From Paulinella micropora (taxonomy: Eukaryota > Cercozoa > Imbricatea > Euglyphida): a stretch of 35,562 nt of DNA. Shown here one piece after another: positions 1 through 11,997 of the stretch. The notes below the pieces were generated by a model, which saw only the letters and a program-made list of their open reading frames with translations, did no database searches and had not been told where the DNA came from. How positions within the stretch are numbered: position 1 is the stretch's first letter; each line of letters begins with the position of its first letter. Where the stretch lies: contig BJOX01000174.1 of NCBI GenBank assembly GCA_009731375.1, positions 257,983-293,544 of the forward strand. Direction: 5' to 3'. Both the position numbers and the translations under genes were made by a program.

Positions 1-118
1 CTTACGGTGCTCAAAACACTTGGACTAACGGCTTGAACGGCTTCCTTTTCTTTCTCTTCTTCCTTGTCCTCCTCAAGACCCCACTCTCCATTTTGCCTTT
101 TTCTTCAAACCCCTTGGA
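1..118 (-). repeat. Dispersed element R, copy 1 (partial, cut by window edge)
   Basis: This segment matches 494-595 and 15630-15730. The shared part begins at the ACGGTGCTCAAAACACTTGG block. The copy carries a 9-base internal duplication near 31-40 and diverges from the other copies after the TTTTTCTTCAA block. Read on the minus strand it encodes the end of an ORF finishing in KKRKKRKPFKPLVQVF and a stop. The same basic tail is seen in copy 3. It could be the 3' end of a transposon gene or of a dispersed gene family. I do not recognise it. Confidence 0.6.
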
Positions 119-196
119 GAAGATTTTGCTCATGTCCACCCTTACGAAGATCCTTCGAGCCTCCTCGAAAAGAAGAGTCCAAAAGTGCACGTCCAT
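11..196 (-). CDS. ORF fragment with basic C-terminus in element R copy 1
   Basis: This is a 61-codon minus-strand ORF. Its last 30 or so residues (EEKGKMESG, then a run of Arg/Lys, then PLVQVF and stop) align with the ORF end of R copy 3 at 15641-15835. The conserved reading frame and stop across copies that differ by indels suggest this was once coding. The Lys/Arg block looks like a nuclear-targeting or nucleic-acid-binding tail. The protein is not recognised. The part upstream of the conserved tail differs between copies, so the start is not defined. Confidence 0.35.
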   Translation of the reverse strand: MDVHFWTLLFEEARRIFVRVDMSKIFSKGFEEKGKMESGVLRRTRKKRKKRKPFKPLVQVF

Positions 197-410
197 CCGG
201 ACTATAAGTCACAACCCGGCATTGTCAACCCGGATTCCACCCAGTGTTGACGCCGAGACATACTCTCATTTCGTCCAAGAAGTGCCCCGAAAGAACCAAT
301 CGAAAGAAGAAAGCACCTGATTTTGTCATCAACACCAAGCGTATGGAAAGACATTGAAGAAGAACTCCAATCGGCCCTCCCTCTCATCCTCCCCTTATCT
401 CTCATCCTGC
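119..410. other. Non-repetitive stretch between two R copies
   Basis: This is ordinary-complexity DNA of balanced composition, unlike the rest of the window. Short ORFs exist on both strands: + frame to a stop at 248-250 and another ending near 318-320; minus 202-438. None is recognisable or clearly preferred. It may be the body of the dispersed element whose end is repeated on either side, or single-copy intergenic or intronic DNA. Confidence 0.3.
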
Positions 411-718
411 ATTCCGTCATAGCCGTCCAGTGTTGCATAGCCCGGGCTAGGTCCCTTTAGGGGTTTAGGCCTTTACACAATGTCATCATTGTAGCTTACG
501 GTGCTCAAAACACTTGGACTAACGGCTTCCTTTTCTTTCTCTTCTTCCTTATCCTCCCCACTCTTCATTCCTAGATTGCCTTTTTCTTCAACGTCCTTCC
601 TCTTATTTTTCCAGAACACAGTCTACCCGTGATTCCCATCCCGGACACATGCACAGTACACAAATTACTGTTTGATGTGAAACTGCGTTCCTTTGCAAGA
701 ACTACATTCCTTTGCGAC

Positions 719-722
<4 letters not shown>
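411..722 (-). repeat. Dispersed element R, copy 2
   Basis: This is near-identical to 15535-15862 over its whole length. It starts at CATTCCGTCATAGCCGTCCA and ends in GACATCTCATC followed directly by TATC repeats. The minus-strand basic tail ORF of copies 1 and 3 is frameshifted here by one extra C in the CCTCCCC run near 560, so this copy is broken. The abrupt passage into TATC repeat at the same point as copy 3 suggests the element carries a microsatellite tail. Confidence 0.75.
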
Positions 723-974
<252 letters not shown>

Positions 975-1019
975 TTGATCTCATCACTTACTCCACGGAG
1001 CGAACCAAGGCCACTTGAG
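975..1019 (+). CDS. Candidate exon a (unphased)
   Basis: The island has a good acceptor (GATATTTCATCAG, 962-974), 45 bases, then GAG followed by GTGTCA. Only one of the three frames is open, giving LISSLTPRSEPRPLE, phase 0 in and 0 out. This fits the + strand exon pattern seen further on, but I cannot connect it by phase to the candidate at 1831 without assuming a missed exon. Its family is unknown. Confidence 0.4.
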
Positions 1020-1139
1020 GTGTCACTGACCCTCCCTTGGGCTTGGTTTTTTTGAAATGGGTGCCATCTGTCGACAGACAGAGAATTAGGGGATGGTGTG
1101 GGTGTGCTGGGCCCGTGGTGGGGTGCCTTATGTGTGCCT
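1020..1139. other. Unique intronic sequence
   Basis: This is ordinary-complexity DNA, G-rich near 1090-1125, with a perfect 12-base palindrome TCTGTCGACAGA at 1067-1078. No gene is seen. It runs without a clear boundary into element S. Confidence 0.4.
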
Positions 1140-1489
1140 AGCCATACGCCTATAAGTCACATGCCGAAATAGCGACGGGAAGCACAATCCTGTTCCCTCA
1201 GGGTGCCCTTTCTCGCTTGTTGAGCCCGGAATAAAACCCACAGTGCTCTGTCGGTTTATACTAGACTGTCGAACAGTCTCGAAACTCCATCTGCTTACTG
1301 GGTCCTCTGTAATGNNNNNNNNNNATGGAACGAGCCCTGGCCCCGCCTGGTACTAGGGAGCTTTGGTATCGCCTGTATCAGTCCCTTCCGTGCAAACATC
1401 ACGGCTTAGCTGGGCATCGGGTTAATACTTTACCCACAGACTTCCTTGGTTGACGAAATCAGAAGCTCCTTTTTTCTGACAGTCGATAT
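1140..1489 (+). repeat. Dispersed element S, copy 1
   Basis: This is about 95% identical by eye to the reverse complement of 21889-22255. It includes a small hairpin AGACTGT-CGA-ACAGTCT (1263-1279) and an AATAAA at about 1230. It ends in GATATTTCATC followed directly by TATC repeats, exactly as the other long copy does. The copy is interrupted by a 10-N gap at 1315-1324. Confidence 0.8.
1315..1324. other. Assembly gap (10 N), undersized
   Basis: Placeholder gap inside element S copy 1. In the second copy the same position carries about 32 bases, so the real missing sequence is longer than 10. Confidence 0.85.
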
Positions 1490-1492
1490 TTC

Positions 1493-1591
<99 letters not shown>

Positions 1592-1616
1592 CATCTATCT
1601 ATCTATCCATCTATCC

Positions 1617-1661
<45 letters not shown>

Positions 1662-1682
1662 ACTAACTATCTATCTATCTAC

Positions 1683-1757
<75 letters not shown>

Positions 1758-1822
1758 ATATATCTATCTATCTATCTATCTACCTACCTCCCTACCTACC
1801 TACCTACCTACCTACCTATCTA
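1489..1822. repeat. (TATC)n array
   Basis: A long TATC microsatellite with a few variants (CCATC, AACTAACTA) passes into TACC repeats at 1780-1818. It follows the S element directly and leads to an acceptor at 1830. Confidence 0.95.
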
Positions 1823-1830
1823 TCAATCAG

Positions 1831-1886
1831 GCTCGATTGCTGCAAGTCTCCTCTCTTCTTTCCTTCGACTTGAACAGCCATCTACG
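1831..1886 (+). CDS. Candidate exon b (unphased)
   Basis: The acceptor is TATCAATCAG (1821-1830) and the donor is CTACG then GTGCAC. Two frames are open: one gives SIAASLLSSFLRLEQPST (phase 1 in, 0 out), the other ARLLQVSSLLSFDLNSHL (phase 0 in, 2 out). The first fits a phase-0 start of the next candidate at 2530. A second possible donor lies at 1896. No copies of this island occur elsewhere in the window. Confidence 0.4.
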
Positions 1887-1897
1887 GTGCACTAGGT

Positions 1898-2112
1898 TGC
1901 AACAACGTCAACAACAACAGCAACAACAACAACAACGACGACAACAACAACGACAACAACGACAACAACGACGACAACGACAACAACAAAAACATCAAAC
2001 ACAACAACAACAACAACAACAACAACACAACACAACAACAACACAACAACACAACAACAACACAACAAAACAAAGAAATCACTAAGACGACGACAACAAC
2101 GACGACAACGAC
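1898..2112. repeat. Imperfect (CAA)n/(CGA)n trinucleotide tract
   Basis: CAA, CGA and ACA triplets and ACACAACA variants sit in one block. The + frame would read poly-Gln. I take it as intronic microsatellite because it follows a donor and the rest of that frame is not supported. A complementary-type tract (GTT/GTC) occurs at 31886-32418. Confidence 0.85.
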
Positions 2113-2206
2113 AATATTAACGTATCAATCTTCTTTAAGTATATCTAGCTATGCGCAGTTTGCCATCATCCTTTGATGGACAAGGAATTGGACAACCTTT
2201 TTCTAT
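2113..2206 (+). repeat. Left copy of exon c edge
   Basis: Unique DNA ends in GCTATGCGCAG followed by an exon-like stretch to about 2202. It aligns with the exon at 2530-2574. In the matching frame it reads [13 protein letters not shown] against HHPLVDKSFANIL in the exon. The changes are mostly conservative (M/V, L/F, L/I, F/L), which supports that frame. It may be a diverged duplicate exon or a decayed copy. Confidence 0.5.
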
Positions 2207-2516
2207 GTATCTATACCTATAGCTACATCAAGATCTATATCTATATCTATATCTATATCTATTTCTATATCTATATCTATATCTATATCTATATATCAAT
2301 ATCTATATATCTATATCTATATATCTATATCTATATCTATATCTATACCTATACCTATACCTATACCTATACCTAACCTATACCTATACCTATACCTATA
2401 CCTGTACCTGCACCTGTACCTGTACCTGTACCTATACCTGTACCTATATCTATACCTATACCTATATCTGTACCTATATCTATATCTGTATCTATTTCTA
2501 TATCTATATCTATATC
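2207..2516. repeat. (CTATAT)n and (CTATAC)n hexanucleotide array
   Basis: The hexanucleotide units drift in blocks: CTATAT, then TATACC, then TGTACC, then back to CTATAT. It fills the stretch between the left copy and the exon at 2530. Confidence 0.9.
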
Positions 2517-2529
2517 TAGCTATGCAGAG

Positions 2530-2574
2530 ATGGCGCATCATCCTTTGGTGGACAAATCATTTGCCAACATACTG
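2530..2574 (+). CDS. Candidate exon c
   Basis: The island begins after ...CTATGCAGAG and ends ATACTG then GTTCAT. The frame favoured by the left copy gives MAHHPLVDKSFANIL, ending in phase 0, which is what the next exon at 3324 needs. The acceptor may be the AG at 2526-2527 (phase 1) or that at 2528-2529 (phase 0). The ATG at 2530 could even be a start codon. Other frames are also open, so confidence is moderate. Confidence 0.5.
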
Positions 2575-2577
2575 GTT

Positions 2578-2612
2578 CATACATACATACATACATACAC
2601 ATACACACACAG

Positions 2613-2645
<33 letters not shown>

Positions 2646-2732
2646 CACATATATATATATACATATATATATATACATACATATATATATGTATATATAT
2701 GTATATATGCAGTACCTACCTACCTACCTACA

Positions 2733-2764
<32 letters not shown>

Positions 2765-3310
2765 GTACCTACGTACGCACATACATACATACATACATAC
2801 ATGCATACATGCATACATACATACATACATACATACATATGTAGTCCCCAAAGCACACTTACAGCACCTTGTGGAGGCCCTCTTACACACACATACATAC
2901 AGACATACATACATACATACATACATACATACATACATACGCACAAACATAATACATACATACATACATACATACATACATACATACATGCATACATACA
3001 TACAAACATACACACAAACATAATATATACATACATACATACATACATACATACATACATACATACATGCATACATACATACATACATGCATACATACAA
3101 ACATACATACCTTTGTATGCAGTCCCTAAAACACTTACAACGCCTTGTGGAGGCCCTCTTACACCGCCATACATACATACATACATACATACATACATAC
3201 ATACATACATACGCACATACATACATACATACATACATACATACATACATACAAACATAATATATACATACATACATACATACATACATACATACATACA
3301 CACATACATA
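2578..3310. repeat. (CATA)n intron with two left copies of exon 3324
   Basis: CATA arrays with a CA stretch at 2597-2635 and TA stretches at 2636-2708. Two partial exon copies sit inside. 2841-2890 is frameshifted; 3111-3168 reads SLKHLQRLVEALLH in frame. Both keep the acceptor (TATGTAG, TATGCAG) and the first half of the exon at 3324, then run into CATA repeat. Confidence 0.85.
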
Positions 3311-3323
3311 CCTTTGTATGCAG

Positions 3324-3398
3324 TCCCTGAAGCACTTACAACGCCTTGTGGAGGCCCTCTTACACCTGGCCCAACTCGGTGCAAGACATAGAGTGAAG
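3324..3398 (+). CDS. Exon 1 of the phased chain: Leu-rich helix
   Basis: The acceptor is CTTTGTATGCAG and the donor is GTGAAG then GTTTTA. It is 75 bases, phase 0 to 0, with one open frame: SLKHLQRLVEALLHL..., ending GARHRVK. The spacing of Leu, Val and Ala suggests an amphipathic helix, as in helical-repeat scaffold proteins, but I do not recognise a family. This is the only complete copy. Partial copies to the left (2841, 3111) keep its 5' half and acceptor. Partial copies to the right (3471, 3603, 3747, 3914, 4291, 4397) keep its 3' half and donor. The copy at 3603 has an in-frame TGA. Confidence 0.7.
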
Positions 3399-3421
3399 GT
3401 TTTATATATATATATATATAT

Positions 3422-3472
<51 letters not shown>

Positions 3473-3548
3473 TCTTACACCTGGCCCAACTCGGTGCAAG
3501 ACATAGAGTGAAGGTTATATATATATATGTATATATATGTATGTATAT

Positions 3549-3605
<57 letters not shown>

Positions 3606-3699
3606 TCTGACCTCTGGCACAACTTAGTGCAAGACATAGAGTTAAGGTTTTATATATATATACATATATATATATGTATATATTTGTATGTATATATAT

Positions 3700-3748
<49 letters not shown>

Positions 3749-3804
3749 TCTTACACCTGGCCCAGCTGGGTGCAAGACATAGAGTTAAGGTAAGATCCTC
3801 TGTA

Positions 3805-3839
<35 letters not shown>

Positions 3840-4190
3840 TTCTCTCTCTCTCTATATATATATATACATATATATATATCATGTTTTCTGTATGTATGTT
3901 TTTGTCAATTAATTGTTCCCTTCCACATCGAGTCAAGGTAACGTGTAACACTCTTTGTATGTATGTATGTATGTATGTGTGTATGTATGTATGTATGTAT
4001 GTATGGTATGTATGTATGTATGTACGGTATGTATGTATGTATGTATGTATGTATGTATGTTTGTTTGTATGTATGTATGGTATGGTATGTATGTATGTAT
4101 GTATGTATGCATGTATGTATGCATGTATGCATGTATGTATGCATGTATGTATGTATGTATGTATGCATGCATGTATGCATGTATGCATGC

Positions 4191-4223
<33 letters not shown>

Positions 4224-4438
4224 TGTATGTATGTATGTATGTATTTACATATATCGTGTTTTCTGTATGAACCGACCTTATAATTAATCACTTGTTCTCT
4301 TACACATCGAGTCAAGGTGACATATTCTGTACGTATCCATGTATACATGTATGTACACAACATACATATATCATGTTTTCTGTATATTAATGACTGTTTT
4401 GTTGTACTTGGCCCAAACACTGATGCAAGGTAATATGG
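3399..4438 (+). repeat. Intron with six right copies of exon 3324 donor edge
   Basis: Exon-end copies at 3471-3513, 3603-3646, 3747-3789, about 3914-3937, 4291-4316 and 4397-4429 are each followed by GT (GTTATA, GTTTTA, GTAAGA, GTAACG, GTGACA, GTAATA). They are separated by TA and CT dinucleotide blocks (3404-3870) and by a TATG array (3954-4245). The last three copies also share an upstream TCRTGTTTTCTGTAT block, so longer segments were duplicated there. Confidence 0.8.
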
Positions 4439-5340
4439 AATCTATATCTATATATCTATATATCTATATCTATATATCTATATCTATATCAATATCTATA
4501 TATCTATATCTATATCTATATATCTATATCTATATCTATATCTATATCCATATCTATATCCATATCTATATCTATATATTTTATCTATATCTAGATCTAT
4601 ATCTATATCTATATCTAGATCTAGATCTAGATCTATATCTATATCTATATCTATATCTATATCTATATCTATATCTATGTCTATATCTATGTCTATATAT
4701 CTATATCTATATCTATATATCTATCTATATCTATATCTATATCTATATCTATCTATATCTATATCTATATCTATATCTATATCTATATCTAGATCTAGAT
4801 CTGGATCTCTATACATCTATATCTATACCTATATCTATATCTATATCTATATCCTATATCCATATCTACATCTGTATCTATATCTATATCTATATCTATA
4901 TCTATATCTAAATCTAAATCTAAATCTAAATCTAAATCTAAATCTATGTCTATGTCTATGTCTATATCTATATCTATATCTATATCTATATCTATATCTA
5001 TATCTATATCTAAATCTATATCTATATCTAAATCTATACCTATACCTATATCTATACCTATATCTATATCTATATCTATATCTATATCTATATCTATATC
5101 TATATCTATATCTATATCTACATCTACATCTACATCTACATCTACATCTACATCTACATCTACATCTACGTCTACATGTACATCTACATCTACATCTACG
5201 TCTACGTCTACGTCTACGTCTACAACTACAACTACAACTACAACTACACCTACACCTACATCTACATCGACATCGACATCGACATCGACATCGACATCAA
5301 CGTCGACATCTACATCTACATCTACTTATATATACCTCTA
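4439..5340. repeat. Long CTATAT hexanucleotide array with block-wise drift
   Basis: About 900 bases of six-base units. The sixmer changes in ordered blocks from left to right: CTATAT, CTAGAT, CTATGT, CTAAAT, CTATAC, CTACAT, CTACGT, CTACAA, then CGACAT. Each variant is itself tandemly spread, which points to local expansion of single mutant units. Confidence 0.9.
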
Positions 5341-5345
5341 TACAG

Positions 5346-5605
5346 TTTGTATAGGAGGAGTTTGAGCTTCAGACGCATCTATATGTGTACCTTTATAATT
5401 ATCTTCATCTACATCTATATCTATATCTACATCTACGTCTACGTCTACATCTACATCTACATCTACATCTACATCCACATCCACATCCACATCTACATCT
5501 ATATCTACATCTACATCTACATCTACATCTACATCTACATCTACATCTACAATCTACGTCTACGTCTATATCTACATCTACATCTACATCTACATCTACA
5601 TCTAG
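5346..5605 (+). repeat. Left copy of exon 5606 plus (CTACAT)n array
   Basis: 5346-5375 copies the acceptor and first part of the exon at 5606, but in the exon frame it reads F-V-stop (TAG). The CTACAT array at 5400-5603 then leads to the intact exon. Confidence 0.75.
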
Positions 5606-5647
5606 TTTGTAGAGGAGGAGTTCGAGCTACAGACCCTCTTACGGCAG
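5606..5647 (+). CDS. Exon 2 of the phased chain
   Basis: The acceptor is CTACATCTAG and the donor is CGGCAG then GTATGT, a strong match to the general 5' splice consensus. It is 42 bases, phase 0 to 0: [14 protein letters not shown], acidic and helical. The partial copy upstream (5346) has a stop in the same frame, so the intact copy looks selected. It follows the leucine-rich exon directly in phase. Confidence 0.7.
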
Positions 5648-5922
5648 GTATGTATACGTATGTATGTATGTATGTATGTATGTATGTATGTATGTATGTA
5701 TGTATGTATGTATGTGTGTGTCTGTACCTATATCTATGTATTTATGTTTCTATGTATTGTCATGTATGTTGTGTATGTCTTGTATGCGCTTTATGCCATT
5801 TATGATGCATCTATATCTACATCTTTATCTACATCTACATCTACATCTACATCTACATCTACATCTACAGCTACAGCTACATTTACATCTACATCTACAT
5901 CTACATCTACATCTACATCTAG
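5648..5922. repeat. Intron: (TATG)n, unique spacer, (CTACAT)n
   Basis: TATG array 5650-5713, a spacer of ordinary complexity at 5714-5806 rich in TGTATG words, then a CTACAT array 5807-5920 that provides the acceptor ATCTAG. Confidence 0.85.
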
Positions 5923-5978
5923 GTATCTAAGTACTGGTGCAACCAAGCCAGAATGCGCAAGACACAACTCGTGTTCAG
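5923..5978 (+). CDS. Exon 3 of the phased chain
   Basis: The acceptor is ACATCTAG and the donor is GTTCAG then GTTGTC. It is 56 bases, phase 0 to 2: VSKYWCNQARMRKTQLVF plus two bases (AG). No partial copies flank it. The basic and aromatic composition continues the helical look of the two exons before it. The split codon joins with T at 7282 to give Ser. Confidence 0.65.
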
Positions 5979-7281
<1,303 letters not shown>

Positions 7282-7318
7282 TATATGTCGTGAGATCCCG
7301 GCTCTGGCCTTCGGAGCG
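7282..7318 (+). CDS. Exon 4 of the phased chain
   Basis: It is preceded by the best polypyrimidine acceptor in the window (CTTCTTTCTCTTAG) and followed by GAGCG then GTTTGT. It is 37 bases, phase 2 to 0: [12 protein letters not shown] after the split Ser codon. Phase 0 reading meets a TGA; the required frame is open. No flanking copies are seen. Confidence 0.65.
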
Positions 7319-8128
7319 GTTTGTATGCATGTATGTATGTATGTATGTATGTATGTCTGTATGTCTGTAAACATGTTTTTATGTATGTTAAAATACACGT
7401 ACGTACGTATGTATGTACGTATGTATGTATGTGTATGTATGTATGTATTTATGTATGTATATGAATGTATGCATGAATGTATGAATGTATGTATGTATGT
7501 ATTATGTATATGAATGTATGTATGTATGTATGTATGCATGTATGGATGGATGGATGGATGGATGGATGTTTATGTATGTATGTATGTAATACTATGTATT
7601 TATGTATGTATGTATGTATGTATGTATGTATGTATGCATGTATGTATGCATGTATGTATGCATGTATGTATGTATGTATGCATGCATGTATGTATGTATG
7701 TATGTATGCATGTATGTATGTATGTATGTATGTACATACGTATGTTTATATGTATGTATGATGTGTGATGTATGTATGTATGTATGTATGTATGTATGTA
7801 TACATACATACATACATACATACATACATACATACAGACATACATACATACATACATACATACATACATACATACATACATACATACATGCATACATGCA
7901 TACATACATAGATACATAGATACATAGAGACATACATGCATGCATACATGCATGCAGCGATACATACATACATACATACATACATACATACATACGTACA
8001 TACATATAAACATACATACATACATGCATACATACATACATACATACATACATACATACATACACACATACATACATACATATGTGTGTGTGTGCATGTG
8101 TGTATGTGTGTATGTAAGTGTGTAAGTA

Positions 8129-8165
<37 letters not shown>

Positions 8166-8551
8166 ATGTATGTATGGTATGTATGGTATGTGTATGGTAT
8201 GTATGGTATGGTGTGTATGGTATGTATGGCATGTATGGCATGTATGGCAGGTATGGTATGTATGGCATGTATGGTGGTATCTATGGTATGTATGGTATGT
8301 ATGGTATGTATGTATGTATGTATGTATGCATGTATGCATGTATGTAATACTATGTACGTATGTACGTACGTACGTATGTATGTATGTATGTATGTATGTA
8401 TGTATGTATGTATGTATGTATGCATGCATGTATGTATGTATGTATGTATGTATGCATGTATGCATGTATGTATGTATGTCTGTATGTATGTATGTATATA
8501 CATATATATGTATGTCTGTATGTATGTATGTATGTATGTATGTGTAAATAG
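7319..8551. repeat. Intron: TATG, then CATA, then TATG arrays
   Basis: TATG repeats 7320-7800 meet CATA repeats 7801-8083 head-on, then TATG resumes to 8547. The junctions at about 7800 and 8083 can fold as perfect inverted repeats of several hundred bases. Local variants are TATGG (7540-7566), TATGGTATG and TATGGCATG (8172-8305), and TATGCATG. No unique island is present. Confidence 0.9.
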
Positions 8552-8593
8552 TCCACGCTGCTATGTCAAGTGCTGCACCAAGTCTTCTGTAAG
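8552..8593 (+). CDS. Exon 5 of the phased chain
   Basis: The acceptor is TGTGTAAATAG and the donor is TGTAAG then GTCTGT. It is 42 bases, phase 0 to 0: STLLCQVLHQVFCK, a hydrophobic, cysteine-containing helix. It is the only unique island in a TATG desert of over 2 kb, which makes chance occurrence of paired splice sites and an in-phase frame unlikely. Confidence 0.65.
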
Positions 8594-8744
8594 GTCTGTA
8601 TGTATGTATGTATGCATGTATGCATCTATGTGTGTATGTATGTATGTATGTATGTATGTTATGTATGTATGTATGTATGTATGTATGTCTTTGTGTATGC
8701 ATGTATTTATGAATGTATGTGTGTAACATACATACATACGTATG

Positions 8745-8775
<31 letters not shown>

Positions 8776-8884
8776 TGTATGTAATGTATGTAATGTATGT
8801 AATGTATGTATGTATGTGTGTATGTATGTACGTATGTACGTTTGTACGTATGTATGCATGTATGCATGCATGTATGCATGTATG

Positions 8885-8915
<31 letters not shown>

Positions 8916-8929
8916 TGTATGTATGTATG

Positions 8930-8960
<31 letters not shown>

Positions 8961-9069
8961 GTATGTAAGTATGTATGTATGTATGTATGTATGTATGTAT
9001 GTACGTATGTATTTATGCATGTATGTATGTAATGTATGTAATGTATGTAATGTATGTAATGTATGTATG

Positions 9070-9100
<31 letters not shown>

Positions 9101-9601
9101 TGTATGTAATGTATTAGTATGTAATGTATGTTATGTATGTACGTATGTACGTATGTATGTATGTATGTATGCATGCATGTATGTATGTATGTATGCATGT
9201 ATGTAATGTATGTAATGTATGTAATGTATGTATGTATGTATGTATGTATGTATGTATCTGTGTGTGTATGTATGTATGTATGTATGTACGTATGTATGTA
9301 TGTAATGCATGCATGCATGTATGCATCTACGTTGTGTATGTGTGTATGTGTGTGTATGTGTGTATGTGTGTGTATGTATGTATGTATGTATGTATGTATG
9401 TATGTATGCATGTGTGTATGCATGTATGTATGCATGTATGCATGCATGTATGAATGTATATACGTATGCGTACGTACGTACGTACGTACGTATGTATGTA
9501 TGTATGTATGTATGCATGCATGCATGCATGCATGTATGTATGTATGTATGTATGTATGTGTGTGTATGTAATGTATGTACGTATGTATGTATGTATGTAA
9601 G
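8594..9601. repeat. Intron: (TATG)n with TAATG, TACG and TGCA variants
   Basis: Nearly pure TATG repeat for 1 kb. Insertions of single bases create runs such as TATGTAATG (8770-8806, 9030-9063, 9200-9225), and ACGTACGT (9466-9489). No unique island is present. Confidence 0.92.
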
Positions 9602-9652
9602 GCGCTCACAGAGGCAGAGCGTACCCACGCCCCGCTCAAAATCGAATGCAGG
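9602..9652 (+). CDS. Exon 6 of the phased chain
   Basis: The acceptor is TATGTAAG and the donor is TGCAGG then GTATAC. It is 51 bases, phase 0 to 0: [17 protein letters not shown]. Two right-hand partial copies follow at about 9925-9956 and 10077-10114. They share the CCCCGCTCAAA block, and the second keeps the donor (GGCAGG then GTATAT). No left copies are seen. Confidence 0.65.
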
Positions 9653-10023
9653 GTATACATATATACATACATACATGCATACATACATACATACATACAC
9701 ACACACAGACACACACACACACACATATATATATATATGTATATATATACATATGTATATATATATATGTATATATATATATATTCATGTATATGTATAT
9801 GTATATATATGTATACATATATATATTATATATATATATATATGTATATACATATATATATATATGTATGTATATTTGATATATATATATATATATTAAT
9901 ATATATATATATACATATATATAATAAAGCATACCAATACCCCGCTCAAATTGGCTTGCAGTGTTTCACATATATATATTATATATGTATATAATATACA
10001 TATACATATATATATACATATAC

Positions 10024-10079
<56 letters not shown>

Positions 10080-10323
10080 GAGCTCACCAGCACCCCGCTC
10101 AAAATTGCTGGCAGGGTATATGTTCACATACATACATATATATATATATATATCTACATCTACATCTACATCTACATCTACATCTACATCTACATCTAGA
10201 TGTATGTACATCTACATCTACATCTATATCTATATCTACATCTATATCTATATCTATATCTATATCTACATCTACATCTACATCTACATCTGCATCTACA
10301 TCCACATCTCTATCTACATCCAG
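9653..10323 (+). repeat. Intron: CATA/TA/CTACAT arrays with two right copies of exon 9602
   Basis: CATA and CA 9655-9725, TA-rich 9726-9923, copy 1 at 9925-9956, TA-rich to 10076, copy 2 at 10077-10114, then TA and CTACAT arrays 10130-10320. The array supplies the acceptor ACATCCAG. Confidence 0.85.
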
Positions 10324-10373
10324 GCCAACGTGGCGTCGGCAACGACAACCAGCGAGGAACAGACGCAGACAAG
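10324..10373 (+). CDS. Exon 7 of the phased chain: Thr/Glu/Gln-rich
   Basis: The acceptor is TCTACATCCAG and the donor is GACAAG then GTAGGT. It is 50 bases, phase 0 to 2: [16 protein letters not shown] plus AG. Diverged relatives follow in the next intron. 10610-10642 matches the first half (NVAATTISS); 10870-10918 matches the second half ([10 protein letters not shown]). The composition marks the beginning of a polar, probably disordered part of the protein. Confidence 0.65.
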
Positions 10374-11997
10374 GTAGGTAGGTAGGTAGGTAGGTAGGTA
10401 GGTAGGTAGATAGATAGGAAGGTAGGTAGGTAGGTAGGTAGGTGGGTGGGTAGGTAGGTGGGTAGGTAGGTGGGTAGGTAGGGTTTGCTTACTGCATCGA
10501 TGTATCTACGCCAATATTGTATTTCTATACCTATATATATCTCTATCTCTATCTATATATCTCTATATCTATATCGATACCTATAGATCTATATTTGTAT
10601 TTGTATCTACAAACGTGGCGGCGACAACGATAAGTAGCTTAGGTTGGTATTTTATCTTTATGTCGAGATATCTACATATTTGTACCTATATATCGGTATC
10701 TATATATCTATCTCAATGTATCTATGTCTATAATTTATCATATCTATATCTACGTATTTATATCTATATCTATGTTATATCTATAAGCTTGACGGCTGCA
10801 GTAATGTCTGATATCTATGTATATATGACTTATATATATATATATGTATATATATATGTATGTATGTATACAAAGATAACCAGTGATGAAAAGGCACAGA
10901 TCACGTTGCTTTCTGCATCTATATATCTATATCTATATCTTATATACCTATATCTAAGTATCTACATCTACATGTGCATCTAGGTATCTATATCTGTATC
11001 TATGTAGATTGGACTGTCCTGGTAAGTAATGTAAATCGTCGGATAATATCTATATATATCCCCATGTCCACATTCACATCCACATCCATACCCATATCTA
11101 TATCTATATCTATATCCATATCTATATATATCTATATATATATATATCCATATCCATATCCATATCTATATCTATATCTATATCTATATCTATATCTATA
11201 TCTATATCTATATCTATATCTATATCTATATCTATATCTATATCTGTATCTATATCTATATCTGTATCTATATCTATATCTATATCTATCTATATCTATA
11301 TCTATATCATATATCTATATCTATATCTATATATCTATATCTATATATCTATATCTATATCTATATATCTATATCTATATCTATATCTATATCTATATCT
11401 ATATCTATATCTATATCTATATCTATATCTATATATATCTATATCTATATATCTATATCTATCTATATCTATATATCTATATCTATATGTATATCTATAT
11501 CTATATCTTATCTATATCTATATCTATATCTTAATCTTAATCTTAATCTTAATCTTAATCTTAATCTTAATCTATATCTATATCTATATCTATATCTATA
11601 TCTATATCTATATATCTATACCTACATCTATATCTATATCTATATCTATATCTATATCCATATATCTATATATCTATATCTATATATCTATATCTATATC
11701 TATATCTACATCTACATCTACATCTACATCTATATCTATATCTATATCTATATCTATATATGTATATCTATATCTATATCTATATCTATATCTATATCTA
11801 TATCTATATCTATATCTATATCTATATCTACACCTACATCTACATTCTGCATCTATATAGGTCAGATTGTTCAGTTAGATCATGTACTTCGTCGAATGAT
11901 ATTTATATCTACATCTACATCTACATTCTACATCTACATCTACATCTACATCGACATCTGCATCTGCATATCTACATCTACATCTGTATCTATTTAG
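10374..11997 (+). repeat. Intron: GTAG array, CTATAT arrays, copies of two exons
   Basis: GTAG repeat 10374-10485; CTATAT-type arrays 10520-10605, 11040-11860 and 11904-11990, with a CTTAAT variant 11530-11570. It holds relatives of exon 10324 (10610-10642, 10870-10918). It also holds two left copies of exon 11998: 11008-11021, which reads LDCPGK and then has a perfect GTAAGT, and 11861-11900, which reads [11 protein letters not shown]. Unique spacers at 10780-10815 and 11022-11050 are unassigned. Confidence 0.75.

Noticed and set aside
1837-2085. Poly-Gln ORF
   Set aside because: It arises from the CAA/CGA tract right of a probable donor; the repeat is imperfect and the frame has no other support.
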